Position numbers and translations under genes: made by a program. A stretch of 30,557 nt of DNA from Anaerolineales bacterium. Its GTDB lineage: Bacteria > Chloroflexota > Anaerolineae > Anaerolineales > Villigracilaceae. Location of the stretch: NCBI GenBank assembly GCA_025938055.1, contig JAICQC010000010.1, positions 1-30,557 on the forward strand. The letters are read 5' to 3'. Below, piece after piece: positions 13,430 through 20,868 of this stretch (positions are counted from its first letter, which is position 1; each line of letters begins with the position of its first letter). The notes under the pieces are model-generated. The model saw only the letters and a list, made by a program, of their open reading frames with translations, searched no databases and was not told where the DNA came from.

Positions 13430-15115
13430 TTATCGTAAACGATACACGCGTGCCTCATAAGGACGGAATGTGATCTCACGAATATCCTCATCCAGAATTA
13501 CCTCGTAGTTATTGATCAATAATTCTGCGCTCCCAAAAGAAATATTTTTAGGCAGGGTGAATCGCGGTGAGTTCCTGCTGAAGTTCAAGATCACGAGCAG
13601 GCGATCCTCTTCCAGGGTTCGGGTGAAGGCATAGATCTCCTCATGAGAGTCAAGAATCAGACCATACGTGCCATACACAATAACCGGATTCTCCCTGCGC
13701 AATTGGATCAGCTTTTTATAGTAATGGAAAATTGAGTCCGGGTCGGCAAGTGCCTCGGCGACATTGATCTCTTTGTAGTTCGGGTTGACCTTGATCCACG
13801 GCGTGCCCGCCGTAAAGCCGGCATGTTCGGTTGAATCCCATTGCACGGGTGTGCGGGCGTTGTCACGGCTTTTCGCATGGACAACCTTCAGGATTTGGGC
13901 AGGATCCAATCGTTTTTCTTCCACGGCTTCCCGATACATATTCCGTGTTGCTATGTCACGATACTCCTCAATAGAATCAAATGCCACGTTCGTCATGCCG
14001 ATCTCATCCCCTTGATAGATATACGGCGTGCCCTGTAGTGTGTGGATAAAAGTTGCCAGGAGCTTGGCAGACTCCACTCTGTATGTCCCATCATCTCCAA
14101 ATTGAGAGACAGAGCGCGGCTGGTCATGATTCCCAAGGTAAATACTATTCCAGGCGCGCCCTTCCAGGTCTTTTTGCCAGCGGGACATGACAGCCTTTAA
14201 TTCCAAAAGTCTCGATGAGTGGCTCGCCTCGAGCTTGACTCCTATATCTCTGCTCAAATCCATATGTTCGAACTGGAACACCATCTTCAACGCCCCTGTT
14301 TCCTCGTTGGCGATCTCAATCGCATCCTGGGTGCTGACAAGAGGCGTTTCGCCCACCGTCAAAATATCGTAGCGAGAGAGCACCTTTTGTTTCATTTCCG
14401 CCAGGAATTCCGACAAGCGCGGCCCATTGATGAAATATTGTCCGCCGAATTGATAACGGTCATTCGTCACTATCGGTGCATCCGGCAAGCCGGGCGCTTT
14501 AGAGAGCATATTAATGACGTCCATCCGAAAGCCGTCGATGCCCTTTTGCAGCCACCAGTCCATCATCTTATAGATTTCTTCGCGCACCTGTGGATTTTCC
14601 CAGTTCAGATCTGCCTGTTTTTTGGAAAACAGGTGGAGAAAATACTCGTCCGTCTGCTCGTCATATTCCCAGGCGGACCCGCTAAAAAACGAACGCCAGT
14701 TATTGGGCTCATGTCCGTCCCCGGCAGGACGCCAGATGTAAAAATCACGATAGGGGTTGTCTTTTGATTTGCGGGACTCCTGAAACCAGGGATGCTCATC
14801 TGACGTGTGATTGACCACCAGATCCATGACCAACCTGATGCCGCGCCTGTGCATTTCGGCAAGCAGTTTCTCCCAGTCTGCCAGCGTGCCAAACTCATGC
14901 ATTATGTCCTGATAATCGCTGATGTCGTAGCCGTTGTCATCGTTGGGTGATTTGTAAACCGGACAAAGCCAGACCACATCGATGCCGAGTTCCTTAAGAT
15001 AATCGAGCTTTTGAAGTATGCCGCGCAGGTCGCCAACCCCATCGCCGTTGCTGTCATAAAAACTGCGCGGGTAGATCTGATAGACTACACCTTCCTTCCA
15101 CCAGGCTCTGTTCAT
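13430..15115 (-). CDS. GH13 alpha-glucosidase (oligo-1,6-glucosidase type)
   Basis: A 561-residue cytoplasmic glycoside hydrolase of family 13. It releases glucose from alpha-linked oligosaccharides such as isomaltose, sucrose or trehalose derivatives. Visible motifs: VVYQIYPRSFYDSNGDGVGD (calcium-type loop at 21-30), DLVVNH with His103, GFRMDVIN with the nucleophile Asp199, TVGETP with the acid/base Glu256, and YLGNHDQPR with Asp331. The numbering is almost identical to the Bacillus oligo-1,6-glucosidase residues (Asp199, Glu255, Asp329). ARTPVQWD and the C-terminal beta domain are also typical. The start is ATG at 15115, with AAGGAGA 6-12 bases upstream; the 37-codon extension to 15226 is rejected. 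Exact linkage preference (malL- or treC-like) is not resolved. Confidence 0.93.
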   Translation of the reverse strand: MNRAWWKEGVVYQIYPRSFYDSNGDGVGDLRGILQKLDYLKELGIDVVWLCPVYKSPNDDNGYDISDYQDIMHEFGTLADWEKLLAEMHRRGIRLVMDLVVNHTSDEHPWFQESRKSKDNPYRDFYIWRPAGDGHEPNNWRSFFSGSAWEYDEQTDEYFLHLFSKKQADLNWENPQVREEIYKMMDWWLQKGIDGFRMDVINMLSKAPGLPDAPIVTNDRYQFGGQYFINGPRLSEFLAEMKQKVLSRYDILTVGETPLVSTQDAIEIANEETGALKMVFQFEHMDLSRDIGVKLEASHSSRLLELKAVMSRWQKDLEGRAWNSIYLGNHDQPRSVSQFGDDGTYRVESAKLLATFIHTLQGTPYIYQGDEIGMTNVAFDSIEEYRDIATRNMYREAVEEKRLDPAQILKVVHAKSRDNARTPVQWDSTEHAGFTAGTPWIKVNPNYKEINVAEALADPDSIFHYYKKLIQLRRENPVIVYGTYGLILDSHEEIYAFTRTLEEDRLLVILNFSRNSPRFTLPKNISFGSAELLINNYEVILDEDIREITFRPYEARVYRLR

Positions 15116-15189
15116 CCATCTCTCCTTGGATCGATTCTGCTCTTTACGCCTGCCTATCCCGTCTGCGGCTTGTAGCTGATCGCTGGCGA

Positions 15190-15516
15190 TCAGCTCACGT
15201 GATGCAAATTGCCGCGTGTTTCCCATCCCTTGCCTTTCGAGACATACTCTAGCGTTCCATCCTCGAGCAATTCAATCGAATCAGAATCGGCTTCCCCGCA
15301 CTCGCCCTGCAAGCGCTCGGCTTTCAGTTCGAGCGTCTCGCCGCGGACAGATATGACGCGAAAATTACCGGAGCAGGGGATGAGGGGGATGTCGAACACG
15401 CCGAGCATCGAGCCGACTTCAAACGGCTGAATGACCGAGATCGTGATCTTCATATCCCAGCCATTGCTGTTATGGACGGTGCCTGCCCACACACCCAGAA
15501 GTGACTCTGGTTTCAC
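15190..15516 (-). CDS. Small beta-rich protein of unknown function
   Basis: A 108-residue protein starting at GTG 15516, whose GTGA overlaps the TGA stop of the upstream glycosyltransferase. A longer reading from 15582 would overlap that gene by 70 bases and is less likely. The sequence begins with a W-x-G-x motif (LLGVWAGTVHNSNG) and alternates short strands: ITISVIQPF, GVFDIPLI, FRVISVRGETLELKAE, SIELLEDGTLEYV. This resembles small lipocalin-like or meander beta folds. It has two Cys and no signal peptide. I do not know the family. It lies in a minus-strand run between the glycosyltransferase and the alpha-glucosidase, 75 bp before the latter. Confidence 0.6.
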   Translation of the reverse strand: MKPESLLGVWAGTVHNSNGWDMKITISVIQPFEVGSMLGVFDIPLIPCSGNFRVISVRGETLELKAERLQGECGEADSDSIELLEDGTLEYVSKGKGWETRGNLHHVS

Positions 15517-16733
15517 GAGCCAAACACTCTCTTTCGTACTTCGGCACGTTTCTCGCCAATAATATTCATCATCTCTTCCCATTTTTTCTGAAACGCGATG
15601 AACGACTGGAACGGGTCTTGCTCTGGTTTTGCCAGGTAATGAGCATGATAGATATTGTTCAGCGACTCACGGGCGTTCTCGGGTTCATTCTTCGTCAGGT
15701 AATCATTTGCCAGAATCGTACAGGCGTGAGTTACACGCTCCAGAAAATCATCCTGAAAGAACGTGCCAGGATAAGGCAGATAGCGCTCGCGCCTGACCGC
15801 ATGATAGCCAGCCCCATCCCGGCTATTGGCAATCTTGGCTTGCTGATAGCGAAAACGGTAAATATCCTCCCGCAGCGGCTGCCAGGTGGCGTAAGGGCGC
15901 GGCGGCGGGTCGTGCTTGATGACCAGTTCCGTGTCCAGGATGAAGCGTTCGCCGAGAATGTGCGCGTTCATCACCCAGTCCATATCCTCCCCGCGTTGCA
16001 GCGGTGGGTCAAGTGGCACACGAGTGTAAAAGTCGCGGTGCACGGCAATATTGCCCATGATGGCAAATGAAATTTCCTTCATGCCCGGTGACTCGACAAT
16101 ATATTTTCGAAATGCTTCATTCATCACTTCAACAACATTCCAGTACACCGTGTGTGGAGCCGTTGGAAGATCAAGATAGATCGTCTCTTTGGCAGTAATA
16201 TAAGGACCACAATAGGCTCGAATAGGTTTCCCATCAAAATCCGAGAGTATTTTAGATTTGATCCTCCCAATATACTCCGGCTCGTTGAACAGGCAGTCGT
16301 CATCGATGGATACTGCGATATCCTTGTTCAAAATATGAGCAGCAACCAGGCAGGCATTCCGCAAGGGAGAATAACCAACCAGCGAAATCGTTTCGATGAG
16401 ATCTTCTTTTCCCAACTCACGAAGATAATCGTGCAGACGCCGCAGATGAGAATAACTAAAATAGTGAAGCTTCACCCCCGCCTGTCCGGCGTATTTTTCC
16501 AATACTTCGCCAGCGCGCTTTTCCACCGCCTCAGCCAGCGATGGATGGTTTGCCCCCGCGATGGCAATGATATCGAAATCCTGATCCTTTAATACTTTCA
16601 GACTTTCGAATAGAGGAGGAATGGTTCCCTCGTCATCCAGCGCAGTTGGGTGATCATAAAAATAATCACCTTTCTGGACGATTTGTCTCTTTTCTCTCCC
16701 CCAAAACATAGGGAACACAATGGAAAGCTCCAT
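15513..16733 (-). CDS. Glycosyltransferase, GT-A type
   Basis: A 406-residue protein. The N-terminus LSIVFPMFWG with DFDIIAIAGANHPSLAE resembles a nucleotide-sugar-binding Rossmann-like start. The metal-binding DxD is in DIAVSIDDDCLFNEPEYIG (about 139-157). A later ISFAIMGNIAVHRDFY and RGEDMDWVMNAHILGE supply the acceptor-site acidic pair typical of GT-A enzymes. The C-terminal 100 residues are helical. No membrane segment is visible, so it is cytoplasmic. An AGGAGG lies 6 bases before the ATG. The TGA is coupled to the following small beta-rich gene, and the alpha-glucosidase lies downstream, suggesting a role in making a cellular glucoside or storage/compatible glycoside. The sugar and acceptor are unknown. 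Confidence 0.75.
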   Translation of the reverse strand: MELSIVFPMFWGREKRQIVQKGDYFYDHPTALDDEGTIPPLFESLKVLKDQDFDIIAIAGANHPSLAEAVEKRAGEVLEKYAGQAGVKLHYFSYSHLRRLHDYLRELGKEDLIETISLVGYSPLRNACLVAAHILNKDIAVSIDDDCLFNEPEYIGRIKSKILSDFDGKPIRAYCGPYITAKETIYLDLPTAPHTVYWNVVEVMNEAFRKYIVESPGMKEISFAIMGNIAVHRDFYTRVPLDPPLQRGEDMDWVMNAHILGERFILDTELVIKHDPPPRPYATWQPLREDIYRFRYQQAKIANSRDGAGYHAVRRERYLPYPGTFFQDDFLERVTHACTILANDYLTKNEPENARESLNNIYHAHYLAKPEQDPFQSFIAFQKKWEEMMNIIGEKRAEVRKRVFGS

Positions 16734-17055
16734 ATCTGCCTCCTGCCATTAATTCACGTATGTTGTTACTTATCAATTGATACGTTGTAAGTAGTGTACA
16801 ACAAACCCCGGTGGAAATCAACGCACTGTCTGCTGAATCCACCTCCGTCAAACCCGCCAGACCTTTTCTATTGGCTGCGCAACAGCTTTGAAGTAATCAG
16901 GGAGGCAAAAGCCCGGAGATGTGAGTCGAAGAAAGTGGTTTTGAAATACTCTTCGTACGCCATTCTGCTTACATTTCAATGATCTCTGCTCGGAATCAAA
17001 TCAACATTCTGGGGAAGGGTTAATATTGAATGCTGCTCCCCCATGTTAATAAGAA
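16734..17055. other. Gene-free intergenic region (322 bp) with a 12-bp palindrome
   Basis: No convincing gene: a plus-strand reading frame at 16794-16982 lacks a ribosome binding site and resembles no protein. TATCAATTGATA at 16771-16782 is a perfect palindrome about 40 bp upstream of the glycosyltransferase start and could be an operator. The rest is AT-richer than the flanking genes and probably holds the glycosyltransferase promoter. I see no clear -35/-10 pair and no terminator for the PNPOx/DDN-like gene in it. Confidence 0.4.
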
Positions 17056-17439
17056 CTATCTAACGGATTCTATGTCAACCGCAACCGGAAGGGCAGTGCG
17101 CGCCCATTCGCTGAGCGTCTTCCCCTCCTCCCATTCCTGATATTTCTCTGCCGCCAGATGACGAACCAGGTATTCTTCTTCCTTATCTTCCACGAGGCGT
17201 GCTGTGCCTGCAAAGATGTGCTTCGCAATCCGCACCGTGACAGCCGGGTCCTTCCGCAGGTTCAGTACCCAGTCTGATTTGCCGTTGCCGGAGAGCAGAT
17301 AAAGCGTTTCGTTCTGAATGGTGAACCAGATTTCGATCTCGTGGAGGTTTCCACTCACGCGACCTTTTGTGGTCAGGTAGCAGTAATCCTGTCTTGAAAG
17401 CTGCCTGAGCAGTGCGCTTATATCGCGGGTGGATTCCAT
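17056..17439 (-). CDS. PNPOx-like split-barrel protein (deazaflavin-dependent nitroreductase/DUF385 type)
   Basis: A 127-residue split beta-barrel. The order YCYLTTKGRVSGNLHEIEIW, then LYLLSGNGKSDWVLNLRKDP, then VTVRIAKHIFAGTARLV follows the family that includes the F420-dependent nitroreductase Ddn: a glycine/serine loop after TTKGR, a short second strand, then the N-L-x-x-x-P turn. These proteins bind flavin or F420 and reduce quinones or nitro compounds. Whether the organism makes F420 cannot be seen here, and the trailing helix (KYQEWEEGKTLSEWAR) is the usual cap. The gene starts 5 bp after the DUF2214 stop, so they are co-transcribed. A heme- or FMN-binding role is possible instead. Confidence 0.68.
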   Translation of the reverse strand: MESTRDISALLRQLSRQDYCYLTTKGRVSGNLHEIEIWFTIQNETLYLLSGNGKSDWVLNLRKDPAVTVRIAKHIFAGTARLVEDKEEEYLVRHLAAEKYQEWEEGKTLSEWARTALPVAVDIESVR

Positions 17440-17444
17440 AAAGC

Positions 17445-17897
17445 TTATCTCATCCCCACGCCGCGTGCCATCATCGCCGCGGAGAACAGGATAATGGCAA
17501 TCGCGACCATTTCCAGTCGCAGGATCAGCCTGATACGTGAGACATCCTGGTCTGAGATCTCGGGGGCTTGATTTCGGGCAAAGAATTTATTCCAGGAAAC
17601 GAAGCGAATGGTCGGGTATGCAGAGAGGGCAGCCGCAAGGGCGAATCCCAGCATCTTGGTCCAGAAGAACCAGTTCTGGGCGTAGAACGCAGCGCCTTTC
17701 TCGAAATAAAACACACGCAGCAAACCGACCACCAATAGAAACCCGGCGGAGATCCCGTAGAGGATATCCATCCTTTGAATTCTGCGGGCTTCAGCAAGAG
17801 ATAAGTCCTTGTGAAAGGCCACAAGCTCATACACGAGCACAGCGGTCAGGGTGAATGCCGCCAGATGGTGTAAAAAAGCCATGATCGCGCTGGTCAT
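17445..17897 (-). CDS. DUF2214 family integral membrane protein
   Basis: A 150-residue protein with four hydrophobic helices: MAFLHHLAAFTLTAVLVYEL, ILYGISAGFLLVVGLLRVFY, WFFWTKMLGFALAAALSA and MVAIAIILFSAAMMARGVG. The paired histidines in the first helix (FLHHLAAF), the DILYGISAG turn and the FYFEKG-x-x-FY-x-x-N-x-F-F-W-x-K stretch match DUF2214, an uncharacterised membrane family whose histidines might bind heme. The start is ATG at 17897, with AGGAGG about 6 bases upstream. It lies 5 bp before the PNPOx/DDN-like gene, suggesting a small redox-related membrane pair, though no experiment is known to me. Confidence 0.8.
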   Translation of the reverse strand: MTSAIMAFLHHLAAFTLTAVLVYELVAFHKDLSLAEARRIQRMDILYGISAGFLLVVGLLRVFYFEKGAAFYAQNWFFWTKMLGFALAAALSAYPTIRFVSWNKFFARNQAPEISDQDVSRIRLILRLEMVAIAIILFSAAMMARGVGMR

Positions 17898-17971
17898 TTC
17901 TGCCTCCTGTAACTGTGCTGCCTAGTATATTACAAACACTTGAATCCCAAGAGTGATTTGTCAATTGTCGA

Positions 17972-18000
17972 TTGCGTGGAGGCGAGAAATTGGGTAAGAT
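17972..18000 (+). promoter_or_regulatory. Candidate promoter of the aminotransferase leader
   Basis: TTGCGT (17972-17977) and TAAGAT (17995-18000) are 17 bp apart. Both are weak matches, but the position leaves a leader of about 120 bases containing the small open frame and terminator described separately. Confidence 0.3.
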
Positions 18001-18010
18001 AGAGGATGCC

Positions 18011-18073
18011 ATGATGCAAATTCTGCCGAGAGCCCTTCCAGACACCCTGTTGTCAAGAAGTCAGCAAGCCTGA
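18011..18073 (+). CDS. Possible 20-codon leader peptide before the aminotransferase
   Basis: ATG at 18011 is preceded by AGAGG five bases upstream. The frame reads MMQILPRALPDTLLSRSQQA and stops at TGA 18071-18073, which lies inside the 5' arm of an intrinsic terminator. It has four leucine codons in 20, including a Leu-Leu pair. GTCAG (18060-18064) can pair with CTGAC (18070-18074), forming an alternative hairpin that would disable the terminator. This is the layout of a translation-controlled attenuator, but the peptide lacks a long run of one codon, so the regulatory amino acid is uncertain and chance cannot be excluded. Confidence 0.35.
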   Translation: MMQILPRALPDTLLSRSQQA

Positions 18074-18104
18074 CGGGTACCTGTTTACCTGTCAGGCTTT
18101 TTTT
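18067..18104 (+). terminator. Intrinsic terminator in the aminotransferase leader (possible attenuator)
   Basis: AGCCTGAC (18067-18074) pairs perfectly with GTCAGGCT (18091-18098), and GGGTA/TACCT extends the stem to 13 bp with one G-U pair. Seven T residues follow (18098-18104). It ends only 22 bases before the aminotransferase start codon, with no plus-strand gene upstream to terminate, which favours attenuation. Confidence 0.65.
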
Positions 18105-18126
18105 ATCTTTTCTCAAAGGAGGAAAA

Positions 18127-19356
18127 ATGCAGACACCCTGGGAATATCGTTATGCCCATCGCATACAGAAAATGGAAAGTTCGGTCATCCGTGAGTTATT
18201 AAAACTGACAGAGCAACCGGATATTATTTCGTTTGCAGGCGGGTTACCAGCGCCGGAGGTTTTTCCGGTGGAGGAATTTCGACAGGCATGCAATTTTGTG
18301 CTCGACCATTTCGGACCGCAAGCCTTGCAGTACAGCACAACCGAAGGATACAGACCTCTGCGTGAAATGATCGCGCGGCATACAGCTCGTTACGCTGTGG
18401 AGGTGAGTGCTGATAACATTTTGATCACATCAGGTTCCCAGCAGGCGCTGGATTTTATCGGACGCCTGTTCCTCAACCGCGGTGATTACATCGTGGTCGA
18501 ATCGCCAACTTATCTCGGCGCGCTGCAAGCCTGGAATGCCTATGGCGCCCAATACATTCCCGTCCGCGCGGACCAGGATGGCATGATCGTGGACGAACTG
18601 GAGGCGGCGCTGCGCATCGGACCAAAGTTCATCTATATTCTGCCGAACTTCCAGAACCCGAGTGGCTATACCCTTACTCTGGAGCGACGTCAGAAACTTG
18701 TCGAACTGGCGGATAAGTACGGCGTGCCCATCGTCGAGGATGATCCGTACGGTCAGTTACGCTATGAGGGCGAGCACATCCCCTCGGTCGTTTCACTGGA
18801 TAGTGAATATCGCGGTCCCAACGGCGGTCATTACAGCGGTAACGTAATCTATGTAAGCACGTTCTCGAAATTGCTCGCGCCCGGACTGCGCCTGGCGTGG
18901 GTGATCGCGCCGCCGGAGGTGATTCGCAAGCTGGTCATGGCGAAGCAAGCCGCGGACCTGCATACCTCCTCGTTCAACCAGTATGTCGCGTATGAGGTCG
19001 GGAAGGGTGGTTTCCTGAACGAGCATGTCAAGGTGATCCGTGCTGTCTACAAGGAACGCCGCGATGTGATGTTCGAAATGATGCAGGAAATGTTCCCGGC
19101 CGGCGTGACCTGGAGCCGACCCGAGGGAGGGATGTTCCTGTGGGGCGTCCTGCCTGATGGCATGGATGCAACAGAAGTTCTCAAACGGGCAATCAAAAGG
19201 AAAGTTGCCTTTGTGCCCGGTGCAGCCTTCTACCCGCGTGGAGGTGGAGGGAATACAATGCGCATCAACTTCTCGTATTCATCACCTGAGATGATCCGTG
19301 AAGGCGTCGCCCGCCTGGCTGCTACGCTGAAAGAAACGATTACAGAAGCAGTGTAA
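18127..19356 (+). CDS. PLP-dependent aminotransferase, LysN/2-aminoadipate transaminase type (class I/II fold)
   Basis: A 409-residue fold-type I aminotransferase without the N-terminal helix-turn-helix of MocR regulators, as in LysN-like enzymes that act on 2-aminoadipate, leucine or aromatic amino acids. Visible: ISFAGGLPAPEVFP (34-47), YSTTEGYRPLRE (69-80), ITSGSQQALDFIGRLF, the cofactor-binding PNFQNPSG (173-180) and EDDPYGQLRY (204-213). The Schiff-base lysine is Lys248 in STFSKLLAPGLRLAW, and the substrate-carboxylate arginine is in MRINFSY near the C-terminus. A perfect AGGAGG precedes the ATG. The leader holds a small frame and terminator, so expression may respond to an amino acid. 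The gene ends in a terminator shared with the convergent malic enzyme. Confidence 0.88.
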   Translation: MQTPWEYRYAHRIQKMESSVIRELLKLTEQPDIISFAGGLPAPEVFPVEEFRQACNFVLDHFGPQALQYSTTEGYRPLREMIARHTARYAVEVSADNILITSGSQQALDFIGRLFLNRGDYIVVESPTYLGALQAWNAYGAQYIPVRADQDGMIVDELEAALRIGPKFIYILPNFQNPSGYTLTLERRQKLVELADKYGVPIVEDDPYGQLRYEGEHIPSVVSLDSEYRGPNGGHYSGNVIYVSTFSKLLAPGLRLAWVIAPPEVIRKLVMAKQAADLHTSSFNQYVAYEVGKGGFLNEHVKVIRAVYKERRDVMFEMMQEMFPAGVTWSRPEGGMFLWGVLPDGMDATEVLKRAIKRKVAFVPGAAFYPRGGGGNTMRINFSYSSPEMIREGVARLAATLKETITEAV

Positions 19357-19396
19357 AAGATGTAGGGATGGGCAGCTGTCCATCCCTACATCTTTT
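19355..19396. terminator. Bidirectional terminator between the aminotransferase and malic enzyme genes
   Basis: A perfect 17-bp inverted repeat (19355-19371 and 19380-19396) with an 8-base loop has an A-run on one side and a T-run on the other, so it works in both directions. The TAA of the aminotransferase (19354-19356) and the stop of the malic enzyme (19396-19398) both fall at its edges. Confidence 0.85.
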
Positions 19397-20745
19397 TATT
19401 CTTCCACATAGGGCACATATTCTGCACGTGCAATTCCCTGCCTGATCGCCGTCTGCGCGACAGCACGGGCGACCTCCCGATGCACCTTCCTGTCCAGCGG
19501 ATGCGGCATCAGCTCCCCGCTGGGGGTCATGCGCACCAACACATCCACAGCCGCGCTCAACATCTCATGTGTAATGCGCGGCGCGCGTGAATCGACAGCA
19601 CCACGGAAAATTCCCGGGAATCCCAGAACGTTATTTACTGACTTTCCATCCGCGGCGAAGATGGCGCCGCGTTCCAGCGCCTCCTCAGGGTCGATCTCCG
19701 CACGAGGATTTGACAGCGCCAGGATCACCTGTCCCTTGCGGATCATCTCCGGCTTGATGAGATTCGGCACGCCTGTTGTTGCCACGACAATCTCACATTC
19801 CGCCATGATCTCCTTCAAATCAGCTCGTTTCCCGCCATCCCGCTCAAAGCGCTCGAGAGCAGCCTCATTCATGTCGGTGCCCAGGACCGGGTTGCCTGTC
19901 AGGCTCATCAGCATTTTCCCGATTGCGTTCCCGGCTGCGCCCAAGCCGACCTGCCCAATGACGGCTTTATCAATGTCCATGCCAACGCGCTTCGCAATGA
20001 CCTTCAACGCGGCGGTGCTGACGACTGCTGTGCCATGCTGGTCATCGTGGAACACGGGGATATCGAGCACAGCCTGCAGGCGTTCCTCCACTTCGAAACA
20101 GCGCGGGGCAGAGATGTCCTCCAGTTGGATTCCGGCGAACGTGGGAGCGATGGCTGTAATGGCTGCCACGATCTGATCGGGATCTTTCGTATTCAGCAGG
20201 ATTGGCATGCCCGAAAGACCCACCAGGGACTCCATCAGCATGGCTTTGCCTTCCATGACAGGCATGCTCGCCACTGGACCGATGTCACCCAGCCCCAGAA
20301 CCGCGGAGCCGTCTGTGACAATGGCGACGAAATGGCTGATGCTTGTGTATAACCACGCCAGCTCAGGATCATCCGCGATCCGCAGACAGACCTCCGCCAC
20401 ACCGGGCGTGTAGACGCGCCGCAGCGCGGCTGTTGATTCAATCGGGAAGCGTGAGCGGATGGCGATCTTGCCCTTGTGATGCACCTGCAGGACCTCATCG
20501 CGAACCTCGAGGACGCGCGTGCCCTCGTTCACCCGCATGGTTTCGATCACATGATCCATGTGTTCGGCATCGTCGGCGTAGACCGTGATGTCGCGGACGA
20601 CCGCCTGGGCTGTTTCGGTCAGCATCTCGATGCTGCCTACACTTCCACCCATGACAGAGACCGACGCCAGCAATCTCGCCAGTGTGCCGGGTGTTTGAAC
20701 ATTGCGGACGCGCACGGTCCGCATGAGTTTACCTTCCCATGCCAT
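19396..20745 (-). CDS. NAD-dependent malic enzyme with N-terminal ACT domain
   Basis: A 449-residue protein. Malic enzymes oxidatively decarboxylate malate to pyruvate, making NAD(P)H and linking the TCA cycle to acetyl-CoA and gluconeogenesis. Residues about 8-80 form an ACT-type regulatory domain (VRNVQTPGTLARLLASVS). The catalytic region shows the general acid Tyr112 in YTPGVAEVC, Lys167 in MPVMEGKAML, and metal ligands Glu209/Asp210 in QLEDISAPRCFEVEE and Asp234 in VFHDDQHGTA. The dinucleotide-binding GQVGLGAAGNAIG is at 264-276. LSNPRAEIDPEEA and NNVLGFPGIFRGA are typical. The ACT domain suggests small-molecule feedback. An AAAGGA precedes the ATG. Cofactor preference (NAD versus NADP) is inferred from family only. 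Confidence 0.93.
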   Translation of the reverse strand: MAWEGKLMRTVRVRNVQTPGTLARLLASVSVMGGSVGSIEMLTETAQAVVRDITVYADDAEHMDHVIETMRVNEGTRVLEVRDEVLQVHHKGKIAIRSRFPIESTAALRRVYTPGVAEVCLRIADDPELAWLYTSISHFVAIVTDGSAVLGLGDIGPVASMPVMEGKAMLMESLVGLSGMPILLNTKDPDQIVAAITAIAPTFAGIQLEDISAPRCFEVEERLQAVLDIPVFHDDQHGTAVVSTAALKVIAKRVGMDIDKAVIGQVGLGAAGNAIGKMLMSLTGNPVLGTDMNEAALERFERDGGKRADLKEIMAECEIVVATTGVPNLIKPEMIRKGQVILALSNPRAEIDPEEALERGAIFAADGKSVNNVLGFPGIFRGAVDSRAPRITHEMLSAAVDVLVRMTPSGELMPHPLDRKVHREVARAVAQTAIRQGIARAEYVPYVEE

Positions 20746-20775
20746 CGTATATTCCTTTCGAGGGGATTGTGGAGG

Positions 20776-20793
20776 GCAGGAGCAAACTCCTGC
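20776..20793. repeat. Short GC-rich hairpin in the malic enzyme upstream region
   Basis: GCAGGAG (20776-20782) pairs with CTCCTGC (20787-20793) around a CAAA loop, 30 bp upstream of the malic enzyme start. No T-run follows on either side. It could be a leader structure or a dispersed repeat. Confidence 0.35.
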
Positions 20794-20847
20794 ATACGGA
20801 TGGAAACGACGGCAAACCTTGAGGCATGATGAGCCGCCAGGATACAG

Positions 20848-20868
20848 AGTTATATGTATTATATAACT
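20848..20868. repeat. AT-rich inverted repeat between the malic enzyme and HAD genes
   Basis: AGTTATAT-GTATT-ATATAACT is a perfect 8-bp inverted repeat spanning the TAA of the HAD gene. On the minus strand it includes TATAAT, so it may hold a -10 box or an operator for the malic enzyme, about 110 bp upstream of its start. Confidence 0.35.

Noticed and set aside
15116..15226. N-terminal extension of the alpha-glucosidase to 15226
   Set aside because: AAGGAGA precedes the ATG at 15115 and the catalytic residue numbering then matches known enzymes; the extension is polar and unlike the family.
16794..16982. 62-codon plus-strand open frame
   Set aside because: No ribosome binding site, no hydrophobic or domain pattern, and it lies in an AT-rich intergenic region.
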